Shown: in pieces, positions 7,540 to 15,466 of the stretch
How the letters are laid out: each line of letters starts with the position of its first letter
Position numbering within the stretch: position 1 is the first letter of the stretch
NCBI GenBank assembly: GCA_903872075.1
Contig: CAIQJF010000039.1
Span: 1 to 64,000 of the forward strand
DNA from: an uncultured Caulobacteraceae bacterium
GTDB lineage: Bacteria; Pseudomonadota; Alphaproteobacteria; Caulobacterales; Caulobacteraceae
DNA length: 64,000 bases
Direction of reading: 5' to 3'
Position numbers and translations under genes: made by a program
The notes under the pieces: model-generated
The model's database searches: none
Told to the model about the DNA's origin: nothing
Seen by the model: only the letters and a program-made list of their open reading frames with translations

Positions 7540-9114
7540 ATGGCCCTCAGCCGTCGGACGTTTATCGAGCACTTGGCCGTCGTCGGGGGGATGACCCTGG
7601 CGGTGGCCGGAATGGAGGCCCTCGGCTTCGGCTTCGCGTCCGCTCAAACCCTGCCGCCCAATCTCACGGGTAAGGGCAAGGGAACCCGGGTGGTGATTCT
7701 CGGCGCGGGCCTTGCCGGCATGACCGCCGCCTATGAACTCACCAAGGCCGGCTACGACTGCCAGGTGATCGAGGCGAGGTCGTTCGCCGGCGGGCGCTGC
7801 CAGACGGCGCGCAAGGGCTTCACCCACACCGATCTGATCGGCCGGACCCAGGTCTGCGATTTCGACGAGGGCCTCTACATCAATCACGGTCCGTGGCGCA
7901 TTCCCTACAACCACCGCTCGACCCTGCACTACACCAAGCTGTTCGGCGTCGCCCTGGAGCCGTTCATCAACGATAACGACGCCTCCTATGTCTACTATGA
8001 GAAGGGCTCCGGCCCTCTCGCCGGCAAGCGCGTCCGCAAGGGCCAGCTGGCCAACGACATGCGTGGTCACGCCGCTGAACTGATGGCCAAGGCCGCGGCC
8101 AAGGGTGGGCTGGATCTGCCGCTGTCGAAGGACGATCGCGACCGCTTCATCTCCTATCTGATCAGCCAGGGACGTCTGTCGCCCGGCACGCTGGACTATG
8201 GGCCCAACGAGGGTCGCGGCTGGGATGTCCAGCACGGCGCCGGCGTCACCCCCGGGGCGGGAAAGCTGTCCCAGCCCTATTCCCTCAGCGACATTCTCGG
8301 CTCCAAGGCCTGGGAAGCCGTCGAGCCGTTGGGCGAGCATGAGCAGCAGATCACCATGCTGCAGGCGGTCGGCGGCATGGATCATGTGGCCAAGGGCTTC
8401 GAGAAACAGGTCGGCCATCTGATCCGCTACGACACCGAGGTCCAGAAGATCGTCCAGGACGACCGCGGCGTGGAAGTGCTGTTCACGGATAAGGACGGCA
8501 AGGCCGGGTCGATCAAGGCCGACTATTGCGTCTGCACCATCCCGCTGTCGGTGCTGAAGGGTCTGGATCTCGCCGTCTCGGCGCCGTTCAAGGACGCCAT
8601 GGCCGACGCGGCCTATGCGCCGGTGAACAAGATCGGCCTGCAGATGAAGCGCCGCTTCTGGGAAGAGGATCACGCCATCTACGGCGGCCATATCTACACC
8701 GATATCCCCGGTGTGGGCAGCATGAGCCTGCCGTCGACCGGCTGGCAGGGGCAGAAGGGCGTGATCCTGGGCTACTACGCCTTCGGCTCGGACGCCGTCC
8801 GCATCAGTATGAAATCGCCTGCCGACCGCGCCGCCTTCGCCGTGGCCGCCGGCCAGAAGGTGTTCCCGGAGTACGCCGAGAACTTCGAAACCGCCTTCTC
8901 CTTCTCCTGGCACCTGGCCAAGTACAACCTCGGTGGCTGGGCCGAATGGAGCGAGGACGCGCGGGCTCGCAGCTATGCGAAGCTCTGTGAACCGGACGGG
9001 CGCATCTATCTCGCCGGCGAGCATCTGAGCTATCTCAGTGGCTGGCAGGCGGGCGCCATCGAGTCGGCCTGGCAGCAGATCGCCAGAATCCACGCCCGCG
9101 TGAACGCGGCCTGA
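7540..9114 (+). CDS. Tat-exported flavin monoamine oxidase/dehydrogenase
   Basis: A 524-residue FAD-dependent amine oxidoreductase. A twin-arginine leader (SRRTFIEHLAVVGG, residues 4-17) ends near ASAQ. The FAD-binding motif VVILGAGLAGMTAAYEL follows at about 51-67, with GGRCQT near 84 completing the dinucleotide-binding signature. The C-terminal flavin motif is IYLAGEHLSYLSGWQAGAIE (near 490). It should oxidise a primary or secondary amine in the periplasm. The c-type cytochrome gene 25 bp downstream is a likely electron acceptor, as described for nicotine oxidoreductase NicA2 and its cytochrome CycN. GGAG precedes the ATG. Substrate unknown. Confidence 0.9.
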   Translation: MALSRRTFIEHLAVVGGMTLAVAGMEALGFGFASAQTLPPNLTGKGKGTRVVILGAGLAGMTAAYELTKAGYDCQVIEARSFAGGRCQTARKGFTHTDLIGRTQVCDFDEGLYINHGPWRIPYNHRSTLHYTKLFGVALEPFINDNDASYVYYEKGSGPLAGKRVRKGQLANDMRGHAAELMAKAAAKGGLDLPLSKDDRDRFISYLISQGRLSPGTLDYGPNEGRGWDVQHGAGVTPGAGKLSQPYSLSDILGSKAWEAVEPLGEHEQQITMLQAVGGMDHVAKGFEKQVGHLIRYDTEVQKIVQDDRGVEVLFTDKDGKAGSIKADYCVCTIPLSVLKGLDLAVSAPFKDAMADAAYAPVNKIGLQMKRRFWEEDHAIYGGHIYTDIPGVGSMSLPSTGWQGQKGVILGYYAFGSDAVRISMKSPADRAAFAVAAGQKVFPEYAENFETAFSFSWHLAKYNLGGWAEWSEDARARSYAKLCEPDGRIYLAGEHLSYLSGWQAGAIESAWQQIARIHARVNAA

Positions 9115-9139
9115 CCTCCACCCTGTTTGAGATCGACCT

Positions 9140-9529
9140 ATGACGCTGAGACTGACTGCCGTGGCCCTGGCGCTTGCTCTGGCCGCTCCCGCGATCACTG
9201 TCGCCGAGGTCGGCGGCGAGGCCCAGTTCCTGGAAACCTGTGCGGCCTGCCACCAGCCCAGCGGCCAGGGGATCAAGGGCGCTTTCCCAGCCCTGGCGGG
9301 CGACGCCTTCGTGGTCGGCGATCCGCAGGCGGTGACGGCGACGGTGCTCAATGGCCGCGGCGGCATGCCGGCCTGGAAGGTCGACCTGAACGATTCGCAG
9401 ATCGCCGCCGCCATCACCTACATCCGCTCGGCCTGGGGCAATAAGGCTTCGCCGGTGACCGAGGCCATGGTCGCCGCCGAGCGCGCCAAGAGCGCCCCGA
9501 CCACGGCCCGGGGCGCCCAGGCGCACTGA
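9140..9529 (+). CDS. Periplasmic class I cytochrome c
   Basis: A 129-residue single-heme cytochrome. A Sec signal peptide (about 1-22, AAPAITVAE) precedes one CxxCH heme attachment site, CAACH at 34-38. The likely axial methionine is M76 in GRGGMPAW. The C-terminal helix (ITYIRSAWGN) is typical of small soluble c-type cytochromes, and a charged Ala-rich tail follows. It is 25 bp after the flavin amine oxidase and probably co-transcribed, which suggests that it carries electrons from that enzyme to the respiratory chain. It could also be a general electron carrier. Confidence 0.92.
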   Translation: MTLRLTAVALALALAAPAITVAEVGGEAQFLETCAACHQPSGQGIKGAFPALAGDAFVVGDPQAVTATVLNGRGGMPAWKVDLNDSQIAAAITYIRSAWGNKASPVTEAMVAAERAKSAPTTARGAQAH

Positions 9530-9771
9530 ATCTGTTCCTTGGGCCTTCGCCGCGGCCGCCGCCTCTTTGCGGCCGGCGTCGCCCTCGGCGCCGAGGGTCG
9601 CCCGACGCATCGCGAGCGCCTCCGGCGGGGCGGCCCTAGGCCGGCCGACGTCGAGCGTCGGAGGCGATGAGACCCACCGTATGTCAAAGGCGACGAATTT
9701 ATGCTAAATTCGTGTCTCGCGTGTGCAAGACTATCGTTTCGCCTAACGGGGCACGAATGTGCTGACAGGGC
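9530..9771. other. Intergenic region with several GC-rich hairpins and one AT-rich palindrome
   Basis: Between the cytochrome c and ABC transporter genes I see no coding signal. The first 130 bp carry hairpin-forming repeats: CGGCCGC/GCGGCCG (9553-9559 and 9569-9575), the 16-bp palindrome CCCTCGGCGCCGAGGG (9582-9597) and CCGACG/CGTCGG (9645-9650 and 9656-9661). None has a T-run, so they may be Rho-assisted or structural terminators of the amine oxidase operon. The downstream part is AT-richer and contains the palindrome at 9693-9713, probably the promoter/operator of the secretion gene. Confidence 0.5.
9693..9713. promoter_or_regulatory. Perfect 9-bp inverted repeat with 3-bp spacer, candidate operator
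   Basis: ACGAATTTA (9693-9701), TGC, TAAATTCGT (9705-9713). A 21-bp dyad of this quality, AT-rich in GC-rich surroundings and 59 bp before the ABC gene start, has the geometry of a dimeric regulator site. One arm recurs exactly at 2169-2177. The cognate regulator is not visible in the window. Confidence 0.5.
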
Positions 9772-11325
9772 GTGCGGACGGGGCAACATCAATTGGATGC
9801 AAAAGCGACGATCGTCGTGTCGCCTCTCGTGCCGGCGTTGCGCGCCTGCCGGCGGCATCTGGTTTTTGCGGGCCTGTTCAGCGCCTTGATCAATGTCCTC
9901 TTTCTCGCGCCGACGCTCTACATGCTGCAGGTCTATGACCGGGTGGTGCCGACGCGCGGCAGCCTGACCCTTGTCTTTTTGACGTTTGCGCTCCTGCTGG
10001 CCCTTATGTCGCTGTCCGGGCTCGACCTGTTGCGCGGCCGCGTGCTGGTCCGGGCGGGCGCCAGGCTCGACCGGGAACTCTCCGGCGCCGTCCTGGACGC
10101 CAGCCTGGCGCGGGGCGGCGGCCGTCAGAACGTGCTGGCCAGCCGGGCCATGCGGGACTTCGATGTCTTCCGCCAGGCCGTATCGGGGCCAGGCGTGGTG
10201 GCCCTTTTCGATCTGCCGTGGGCGCCGATCTATATCCTGGTCGCCTTCGTGATCCACCCGGCCATGGGCCTGCTCGTGATCGCGGGGGCGGTGATCCTGG
10301 GCGGTCTTACCTTTCTCAACGAGCGGGCGACTCATGCAGCCCTGCAGAAGGCGAGCGGCGCGGCGAACACCGGCTATTTGAGCCAGCAATACTCCTCGCA
10401 GTCGGCCGACCTGATCCGCGCGCTCGGCATGCGCAGGGCCATGGTCCGCCGCCACCTTGCCGAACGCCAGGAAGCGACCCGCTTGCAGATGGACGCTAAC
10501 TTCGCGGCCAGCGGCTATACGGCGCTGTCGCGTTTCACGCGCCAGGCCCTGCAATCCCTCGCCCTGGGCCTGGGAGCCTATCTGGCGATCGAGCAGAAGA
10601 TTTCCGCGGGGGCGATCTTCGCCGCCTCGCTGCTGGCCGGCCGCGCGCTGGCCCCCATCGAACAACTGCTGGGGGCGTGGCGAAGCCTCGGCCAGGCGCG
10701 CGAAGCTTATGCCGATCTGAGAGAGCTGCTCCCGGCGGGAGGCGATTCGGTGCTGGTCACGGAACTCCCGCCGCCGTCCGGCGAGGTGAAGGTCGAACAG
10801 CTGACGGTGTTCAATCCGGGTTCTGCCGATCCCATCCTCCGCGAGATCACCTTCACGATCGAAGCGGGCGAGATCGTCGGCGTGATCGGACCTAGCGGGG
10901 CCGGGAAATCCACCCTGGCGCGGATCATGACCGGCGCCGCGATCGCCGACCGCGGCGTCGTCCGGTTCGACGGCGCGGACATGAACCAGTGGGATCCGAC
11001 ACAACTGGGTCGTCACATCGGCTTCATGCCGCAGGACCCCACACTGTTCGCCGGCACCATCAAGCAGAACGTGGCGAGGTTCAGCGACGGGCTCGATCGA
11101 CCGGGCCTGGACATCGACGGCATGGTTATCGCCGCCTGCAAGCTGGCGCGCTCGCACGACCTGATCCTGAGGATGCCCAAGGGCTACGACACGGTGCTGA
11201 ACTGGGGTGGCCGGGGCCTGTCCGCCGGCCACACGCAGAGGATCGCTTTGGCCCGGGCCCTGTTCGGCTCGCCCAAAGTGGTGGCGCTCAGCAGCGCGCT
11301 TCGTGTCAAATATTCGTCGTGGTAG
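9772..11325 (+). CDS. Type I secretion ABC transporter (PrtD-like), 3' end lost
   Basis: Start taken as GTG at 9772; the true start is uncertain by a few codons. An N-terminal membrane domain of about 330 residues (LFLAPTLYMLQVYDRVVPTR is typical of PrtD/RsaD exporters) is followed by an ATPase domain. This has Walker A GPSGAGKST (about 374-382), the Q-loop region and a signature motif LSAGHTQ (about 483). The sequence follows the family to PKVVAL, immediately before the expected Walker B DEP, then at about 11289 switches to bases that are the reverse complement of the TolC gene. It ends at an accidental stop after 11 foreign residues. Without Walker B and the H-loop the product cannot hydrolyse ATP normally. 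Either a real deletion or an assembly join explains this. Confidence 0.82.
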   Translation: MRTGQHQLDAKATIVVSPLVPALRACRRHLVFAGLFSALINVLFLAPTLYMLQVYDRVVPTRGSLTLVFLTFALLLALMSLSGLDLLRGRVLVRAGARLDRELSGAVLDASLARGGGRQNVLASRAMRDFDVFRQAVSGPGVVALFDLPWAPIYILVAFVIHPAMGLLVIAGAVILGGLTFLNERATHAALQKASGAANTGYLSQQYSSQSADLIRALGMRRAMVRRHLAERQEATRLQMDANFAASGYTALSRFTRQALQSLALGLGAYLAIEQKISAGAIFAASLLAGRALAPIEQLLGAWRSLGQAREAYADLRELLPAGGDSVLVTELPPPSGEVKVEQLTVFNPGSADPILREITFTIEAGEIVGVIGPSGAGKSTLARIMTGAAIADRGVVRFDGADMNQWDPTQLGRHIGFMPQDPTLFAGTIKQNVARFSDGLDRPGLDIDGMVIAACKLARSHDLILRMPKGYDTVLNWGGRGLSAGHTQRIALARALFGSPKVVALSSALRVKYSSW

Positions 11326-12572
11326 CCCTGGAACAGCGAGACCTTGGTCGACTGATATTCCTGCTCGGCATTGAGCACGTCGATCGTCGAGCGCAAGCCG
11401 AGCTTGTCCTCGATCTTGTAACCCTTGAAGGCCTTTTCCTCTTCCTTCAACTGGGCGCGCTGATCCACGAGAAGCTGGCGGCGGGCGACCAGATCGTTCC
11501 AGGCCCTTGAGACGGTGCGGATCGCCTGCCGGCGCGCATCGACCGCCTTCAGCGCGTCGCGGTTGTCGTTCTCAACGGCCTGACGTACGCGCGAGGCGTG
11601 GGAGCCGGAGGTGAACAGCGGCTTGTTGACGGTGACGGACGCCTCATAGGCGTCGAGACGCTGGTCCTTGAGGTAGTTGGTGTAGGGCTCGCGACCGTAG
11701 CTGGCGCTCAGGCTGACCTGGAAGCCATCCGACGCCCTGGCCTCGGCGATCCGCGATCGGGTGACGACCTCGGTATAGCGCGCGGCGAGCAGCGCGGGGT
11801 TGAATGCGTCCGCCGCGTTGAGGGCTGCATCGATCGTCACGGGCACGCCCGGCAAATCGGGCAGGGGCGCCAGCGCGCCGGGCGCTTGACCGACGGCGGC
11901 GACATAGCGGGCCTCGGCCCCGCGCAGGCTGGAGCGCGCCCTTTCGACGCCGATCCGGGACGCGATCAGGCGGGCCTGGGTCTGCGCCCGGTCGGTGATC
12001 GTGACTTCCTTGACCGCGAACTTGGCCTCGATCTCGGTCATCTGGGCTCTAAGGATATCCACGTCCTGGTTGGCGATCAGCAACAGCGCCCGGTAGAGAA
12101 GGACGTCCGCATAGGCGCCGATCACCTCATTCAGGACATTGGCTTCCTGCTCCCGCAGGCTCTCGCGTCCTGCGAGTACTTCGGCCAGGGCAGTCGAAAG
12201 GGCGGTTTCCAGCTGACCGCCATCATAGAGCGGCTGCGCGATGGTGACGCGGAAGCCGTTGCCGTCGATCCAGCCGTAGTGCGTCGTATGCATCGGTGCG
12301 GCCGGCGTCGTGGACGTCGCGGCTGTTTTCGGCGTGGTCAGCGTTGAGTTGTTGTAGTTCTCCTGGAAGTTCACCGAAGCCTGAGGCCCGAACGCGGCGC
12401 GGGCCTGCACATAGCGTTCGTCGAGCGCCCGCAGATCGGCGCGGTCGGCCAGGAGCAGCGGATTAGTCTGGTAGGCCATGGCGATGGCGTCGCCCAACGT
12501 CTCCGCGGCGGCCCGGCCGGCGGGCAAGCTAGCAACCAGAACCGTCAGGGCCGCTATGCGCGGAAGGGTCAT
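11184..12572 (-). CDS. TolC family outer-membrane efflux protein, 3' end lost
   Basis: Outer-membrane channel component of a type I secretion or efflux system. A signal peptide (MTLPRIAALTVLVASL to about residue 22) precedes two TolC repeats. Recognisable segments are AYQTNPLLLADRADLRALDE, FRVTIAQPLYDGG, SVTVNKPLFTSG and the second-repeat end LRSTIDVLNAEQEYQSTK. The family sequence runs to about 11290; the last 35 or so codons to the stop at 11184 are reverse-strand ABC gene sequence and not TolC. The ATG at 12572 overlaps the upstream gene's stop by 4 bp (ATGA). The last helix and C-terminal tail are therefore missing or replaced. The part present is otherwise intact. Confidence 0.83.
   Translation of the reverse strand: MTLPRIAALTVLVASLPAGRAAAETLGDAIAMAYQTNPLLLADRADLRALDERYVQARAAFGPQASVNFQENYNNSTLTTPKTAATSTTPAAPMHTTHYGWIDGNGFRVTIAQPLYDGGQLETALSTALAEVLAGRESLREQEANVLNEVIGAYADVLLYRALLLIANQDVDILRAQMTEIEAKFAVKEVTITDRAQTQARLIASRIGVERARSSLRGAEARYVAAVGQAPGALAPLPDLPGVPVTIDAALNAADAFNPALLAARYTEVVTRSRIAEARASDGFQVSLSASYGREPYTNYLKDQRLDAYEASVTVNKPLFTSGSHASRVRQAVENDNRDALKAVDARRQAIRTVSRAWNDLVARRQLLVDQRAQLKEEEKAFKGYKIEDKLGLRSTIDVLNAEQEYQSTKVSLFQGYHDEYLTRSALLSATTLGEPNRARAKAILCVWPADRPRPPQFSTVS
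11281..11292. other. Tail-to-tail breakpoint joining truncated ABC and TolC genes
   Basis: Left of this point the plus strand encodes the ABC ATPase up to VVAL; right of it the minus strand encodes TolC up to about RSALLSA. Both homologies stop here with no spacer, terminator or insertion-sequence end. Bases around GTGGCGCTC could belong to either side, which would allow a short microhomology. The membrane-fusion (HlyD-type) gene expected in such loci is missing. Confidence 0.65.
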
Positions 12573-13075
12573 CCGGCGTCCGTGCCGAAGATGTCCGCGC
12601 CGCAGCCCTGGCGCTCGGCGACCGTCAGCACCAACCGTAGCCGATCGATCTGGAATACCGCGGCGGAGCCATGAGAACGGGGACGGATCCACACCTTGCG
12701 AACATCGCCCAGCACCTTCAGAGGCAGCGTGACCACACCGCCGCTGGGGTTGCGCGGGTCGTCCGTGCCCAGCGACAGGCCGTTGGCGGCCAGTGTCATG
12801 ATGTTGACGCGCCAAGGCGTCGCTGACCCGCCGTCGAGCCTGTATTGGGCGTCGAAGGTGTCCAGCCGCGGGGAGAAGCGGAATTTGACAGCGCCGTGAC
12901 CAACGGACATCCTGCCGGCTCGAAGCGAACACTCGACGTTGCCAGTGAATCGATCACGATGGACCGTCAGCTCCCACGGCCCGGTTCGGAAGCGACGGTT
13001 CGGTGACGTCGTCGCGAAAGCCACGGGACGCGGCAAGACGACAGTCTCCGCCGCTACCGGAACCGCAAACAACAT
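12569..13075 (-). CDS. Exported protein of unknown function, coupled to tolC
   Basis: A 168-residue protein; the ATG at 13075 is favoured because GAGGGG lies 7-10 bases upstream. A short hydrophobic N terminus (MLFAVPVAAETVVLP) suggests export. The rest is rich in beta-strand patterns (ELTVHRDRFTGNVECSL, WRVNIMTLAANGL, FQIDRLRLVLTVAE). Two cysteines, near residues 70 and 160, could form a disulfide. Its stop overlaps the TolC start by 4 bp, implying translational coupling and a role with the secretion channel. I do not recognise the family. Confidence 0.65.
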   Translation of the reverse strand: MLFAVPVAAETVVLPRPVAFATTSPNRRFRTGPWELTVHRDRFTGNVECSLRAGRMSVGHGAVKFRFSPRLDTFDAQYRLDGGSATPWRVNIMTLAANGLSLGTDDPRNPSGGVVTLPLKVLGDVRKVWIRPRSHGSAAVFQIDRLRLVLTVAERQGCGADIFGTDAG

Positions 13076-13170
13076 TGGAACCCCCTCAGCTGGCGTTCCA
13101 GACTCAATGGACGCCGCGTGCACTTGTTCGCAAATATATGGCAGCTTCCGGACTATGTCAGCAAAAGACT

Positions 13171-13195
13171 GCGCGCGTGCTGTTTTCACGCGCGC
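13171..13195. repeat. Perfect 9-bp GC hairpin in divergent promoter region
   Basis: GCGCGCGTG (13171-13179), a 7-base loop, CACGCGCGC (13187-13195). It lies between the divergent exported-protein/tolC operon and the TPR-sulfotransferase gene. No T-run follows, so an operator or mRNA leader structure is as likely as a terminator. Confidence 0.4.
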
Positions 13196-13287
13196 GCGGG
13201 TCGACGCATTTTGCCACGGCGCGCCGCATCGCCACGCCCGGGCGCAGCGCGCCTCGAAGCAGGTGAACGGCGGGAAAGGCGACCGCG

Positions 13288-14694
13288 ATGCCGGCGGAAG
13301 ACGGCCTGACGGCGACGGTCACCGCGACCGAACGTTTCCAGCTGGTGTTGCAACTGCGCCGCCGGAAGCGATTTGCCGCGGCGCTGCGTGAAATCGACGG
13401 GCTTGTCCGAACCGACCCTCACAATCTGTCCTATCTGAGTGTTCAGGCGGGCTTGCTGGCGCTGCTTGGCCGCTATGAGCCGGCCATCGATATCTACGAG
13501 GCGGTGCTCGCGCGGGCGGCGGCCAATGCCCGCCTGTGGATAGGCTATGGCAATGCGCTGCGAACCGTGGCCCGCACGGCCGACGCCATCGCCGCCTATC
13601 GTCGGGCCCTCCAGCTCAAACCGGCGCTTGGCGAGGCGTGGTGGAGTCTCGCCAATCTGAAAACCTATCGCTTCCAGCCTGCCGAGGTGGACGCGATGAC
13701 GGTCGCGCTGGGGCGATCCGATTTGAGCGCCGAGGACCGGGTTCACCTCCACATGGCGCTCGGCAAGGCCCAGGAGGACGGCCACCGATACAAGGTCGCC
13801 TTTGACCACTACGCTGCGGGCAATGCTGAACGCTGGGCGCGGGTGCGGTGGGACGGCGAGGCAAATCATCGGCACGTGGTGGCCTGTGAGCGGCTGTTCA
13901 CCCCTGACTTCTTCGCGGCGCGGGAGGGGGGCGGCTGCAAGGCGCCGGACCCGATTTTCATCGTCGGCCTGCCTCGGGCGGGATCGACCCTGATCGAACA
14001 GATTCTCGCAAGCCATAGCGAGGTCGAAGGCACGATGGAGTTGCCCGAGATCACCGACATGGCCAGACAACTCGGCGCCGGACTCCCCGGCGACAAGCCC
14101 GAGCGCTATCTTGAGGCGTTGTCCGTCCTTCCGCCCCGGGAGCTGGAGTCGCTCGGTCAGAGCTACGTCGACCGCACCCGGGTTTACCGGCAGTCAGGGC
14201 GGCCCAGGTTCATAGATAAGATGCCTAACAATTTCAATTTTATAGCCTTGATACGCCTCATGCTGCCCCATGCGACGATCATCGATGCGCGGCGACACCC
14301 GATGGCCACCTGCTTCTCCGCCTGGAAACAAAGCTTCCTGGAGGGGCAGAATTATTCTTATAATCTGACGGAACTTGGTCGATATTACTGTGACTATACT
14401 AGGTTTATGGCGCTCTTCGATCGTGTGCTGCCAGGCAGGGTGCTGACGGTTCGCTATGAGGACTTGGTGACCGACACGGAGGCGCAGGTGCGTCGGCTCC
14501 TCGATCATTGCGGCCTGCCGTTTGAGCTCGCGTGCCTGTCTCACCACGAGACGACGCGTCCCGTTCGCACCGCCAGCTCCGAACAGGTGCGGCAGCCGAT
14601 GTATAGGGACGGACTGGACCAGTGGCGTAGGTTCCAGCCCTGGCTCGGCGATCTGAGGTCAGCGCTGGCGACAGTGCTCGACGACGACGCCTAG
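13288..14694 (+). CDS. TPR-containing sulfotransferase family protein
   Basis: A 468-residue fusion. TPR-like helical repeats cover about residues 10-190 (LWIGYGNALRTVARTADAIA and AWWSLANLK are typical repeat cores). A PAPS-dependent sulfotransferase domain follows from about 220, with the 5'-phosphosulfate loop VGLPRAGSTLIEQIL (about 226-240) and the 3'-phosphate region DARRHPMATCFSAWKQ. Such proteins may sulfate carbohydrates, peptides or lipids. They are frequently found beside type I secretion genes in Caulobacteraceae, which fits here. No signal peptide, so probably cytoplasmic. Its stop overlaps the convergent DJ-1-type gene by 4 bp. Confidence 0.88.
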   Translation: MPAEDGLTATVTATERFQLVLQLRRRKRFAAALREIDGLVRTDPHNLSYLSVQAGLLALLGRYEPAIDIYEAVLARAAANARLWIGYGNALRTVARTADAIAAYRRALQLKPALGEAWWSLANLKTYRFQPAEVDAMTVALGRSDLSAEDRVHLHMALGKAQEDGHRYKVAFDHYAAGNAERWARVRWDGEANHRHVVACERLFTPDFFAAREGGGCKAPDPIFIVGLPRAGSTLIEQILASHSEVEGTMELPEITDMARQLGAGLPGDKPERYLEALSVLPPRELESLGQSYVDRTRVYRQSGRPRFIDKMPNNFNFIALIRLMLPHATIIDARRHPMATCFSAWKQSFLEGQNYSYNLTELGRYYCDYTRFMALFDRVLPGRVLTVRYEDLVTDTEAQVRRLLDHCGLPFELACLSHHETTRPVRTASSEQVRQPMYRDGLDQWRRFQPWLGDLRSALATVLDDDA

Positions 14695-15374
14695 AGCGGC
14701 GCGGTCGCCATCGCCGCCACCGCTGCGCGGCGGGCGCCGCCCACCGCCTCGAAGTTGGCCTGAACCAGCGCCAGCACCTCGGGCGGGGCCGTTTCCGGCC
14801 GGCCGGCGTTGAACGGCGGCGCCGGGGCGTATTCCATGCCGAGCTGGATGGCCTGGGCGCCGACGTCGCCGACGATCTCCGCCGCCAGGGTCAGGGCGAA
14901 GTCGATGCCGGCCGTGACACCGCCGCCAGTGAACACGTTGCCGTCGCGGACGACGCGGGCCGGATCGGGAATGGCGCCGAAGTGGCTCAGGAGATCGCGC
15001 CAGGCCCAGTGGCAGGCGGCGCGCTTGCCTTGCAGCAGGCCGGCGGCGCCCAGGATCAGCGAGCCCGTGCAGACCGAGGTCACATAGCGCGCGCCGGCGG
15101 CCAAACGCCGGATCTCGGCCATGAAGGCCGGGTCGGCCATGGCGTCGGTGCAGCCGAACCCGCCGGGCACACACAGGATGTCGCAGGCCGGGATGTCGGC
15201 CAGACGCGAGAGATTGCCGAAGGTCAGGCCGTCGGCTTCGATCTCACCGCCAAGGGCGCTGGCGGCGATAGTCTTCGCGCCGGGCAGGCGGCAGAGCACC
15301 TGGTGCGGACCCGTGAAATCCAGGTGGGTGACGCCCGGATAGAGGGCGAAGACGATGGTCATTGTCTCGGACAT
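14691..15374 (-). CDS. DJ-1/PfpI family protein, isonitrile hydratase-like
   Basis: A 227-residue protein with the class I glutamine-amidotransferase-like fold. The nucleophilic-elbow cysteine is C102 in SVCTGSLILGAAGLL. Acidic D19 in HLDFTGP matches the conserved Asp used by isonitrile hydratase (InhA), whose catalytic Cys lies at nearly the same position in a protein of almost the same length. InhA-type enzymes hydrate isonitriles to N-formamides. It is divergent from the GlxA-type regulator 92 bp away, a standard arrangement. A second in-frame ATG lies four codons downstream; choice of start is uncertain. Confidence 0.85.
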   Translation of the reverse strand: MSETMTIVFALYPGVTHLDFTGPHQVLCRLPGAKTIAASALGGEIEADGLTFGNLSRLADIPACDILCVPGGFGCTDAMADPAFMAEIRRLAAGARYVTSVCTGSLILGAAGLLQGKRAACHWAWRDLLSHFGAIPDPARVVRDGNVFTGGGVTAGIDFALTLAAEIVGDVGAQAIQLGMEYAPAPPFNAGRPETAPPEVLALVQANFEAVGGARRAAVAAMATAPL

Positions 15375-15433
15375 GGGGGTAGGGCCTCGGCTGCGAAGGG
15401 GTCGATGAGGGGAGAGTGCCCCGGATTTCGCTT

Positions 15434-15466
15434 GGCGGAAACGACAATCATCCCTTAATTTCCGCC
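15434..15466. promoter_or_regulatory. Spaced inverted repeat before the GlxA-type regulator
   Basis: GGCGGAAA (15434-15441) and TTTCCGCC (15459-15466) are perfect inverted copies 17 bp apart; the right arm touches the regulator's start codon. In the 92-bp divergent region this is a natural candidate for an autoregulatory operator. Confidence 0.4.

Noticed and set aside
7363..9417. 684-residue frame on the minus strand opposite the amine oxidase and cytochrome c
   Set aside because: The plus strand has two clear families with signal peptides; the antisense frame shows no motif.
9418..11232. 604-residue minus-strand frame opposite the ABC gene
   Set aside because: Shadow of the ABC transporter frame; Gln/Arg/His-rich, no recognisable fold.
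11250..11330. Insertion sequence as cause of the ABC/TolC junction
   Set aside because: No terminal repeats, target duplication or transposase lie at the breakpoint; the two homologies abut directly.
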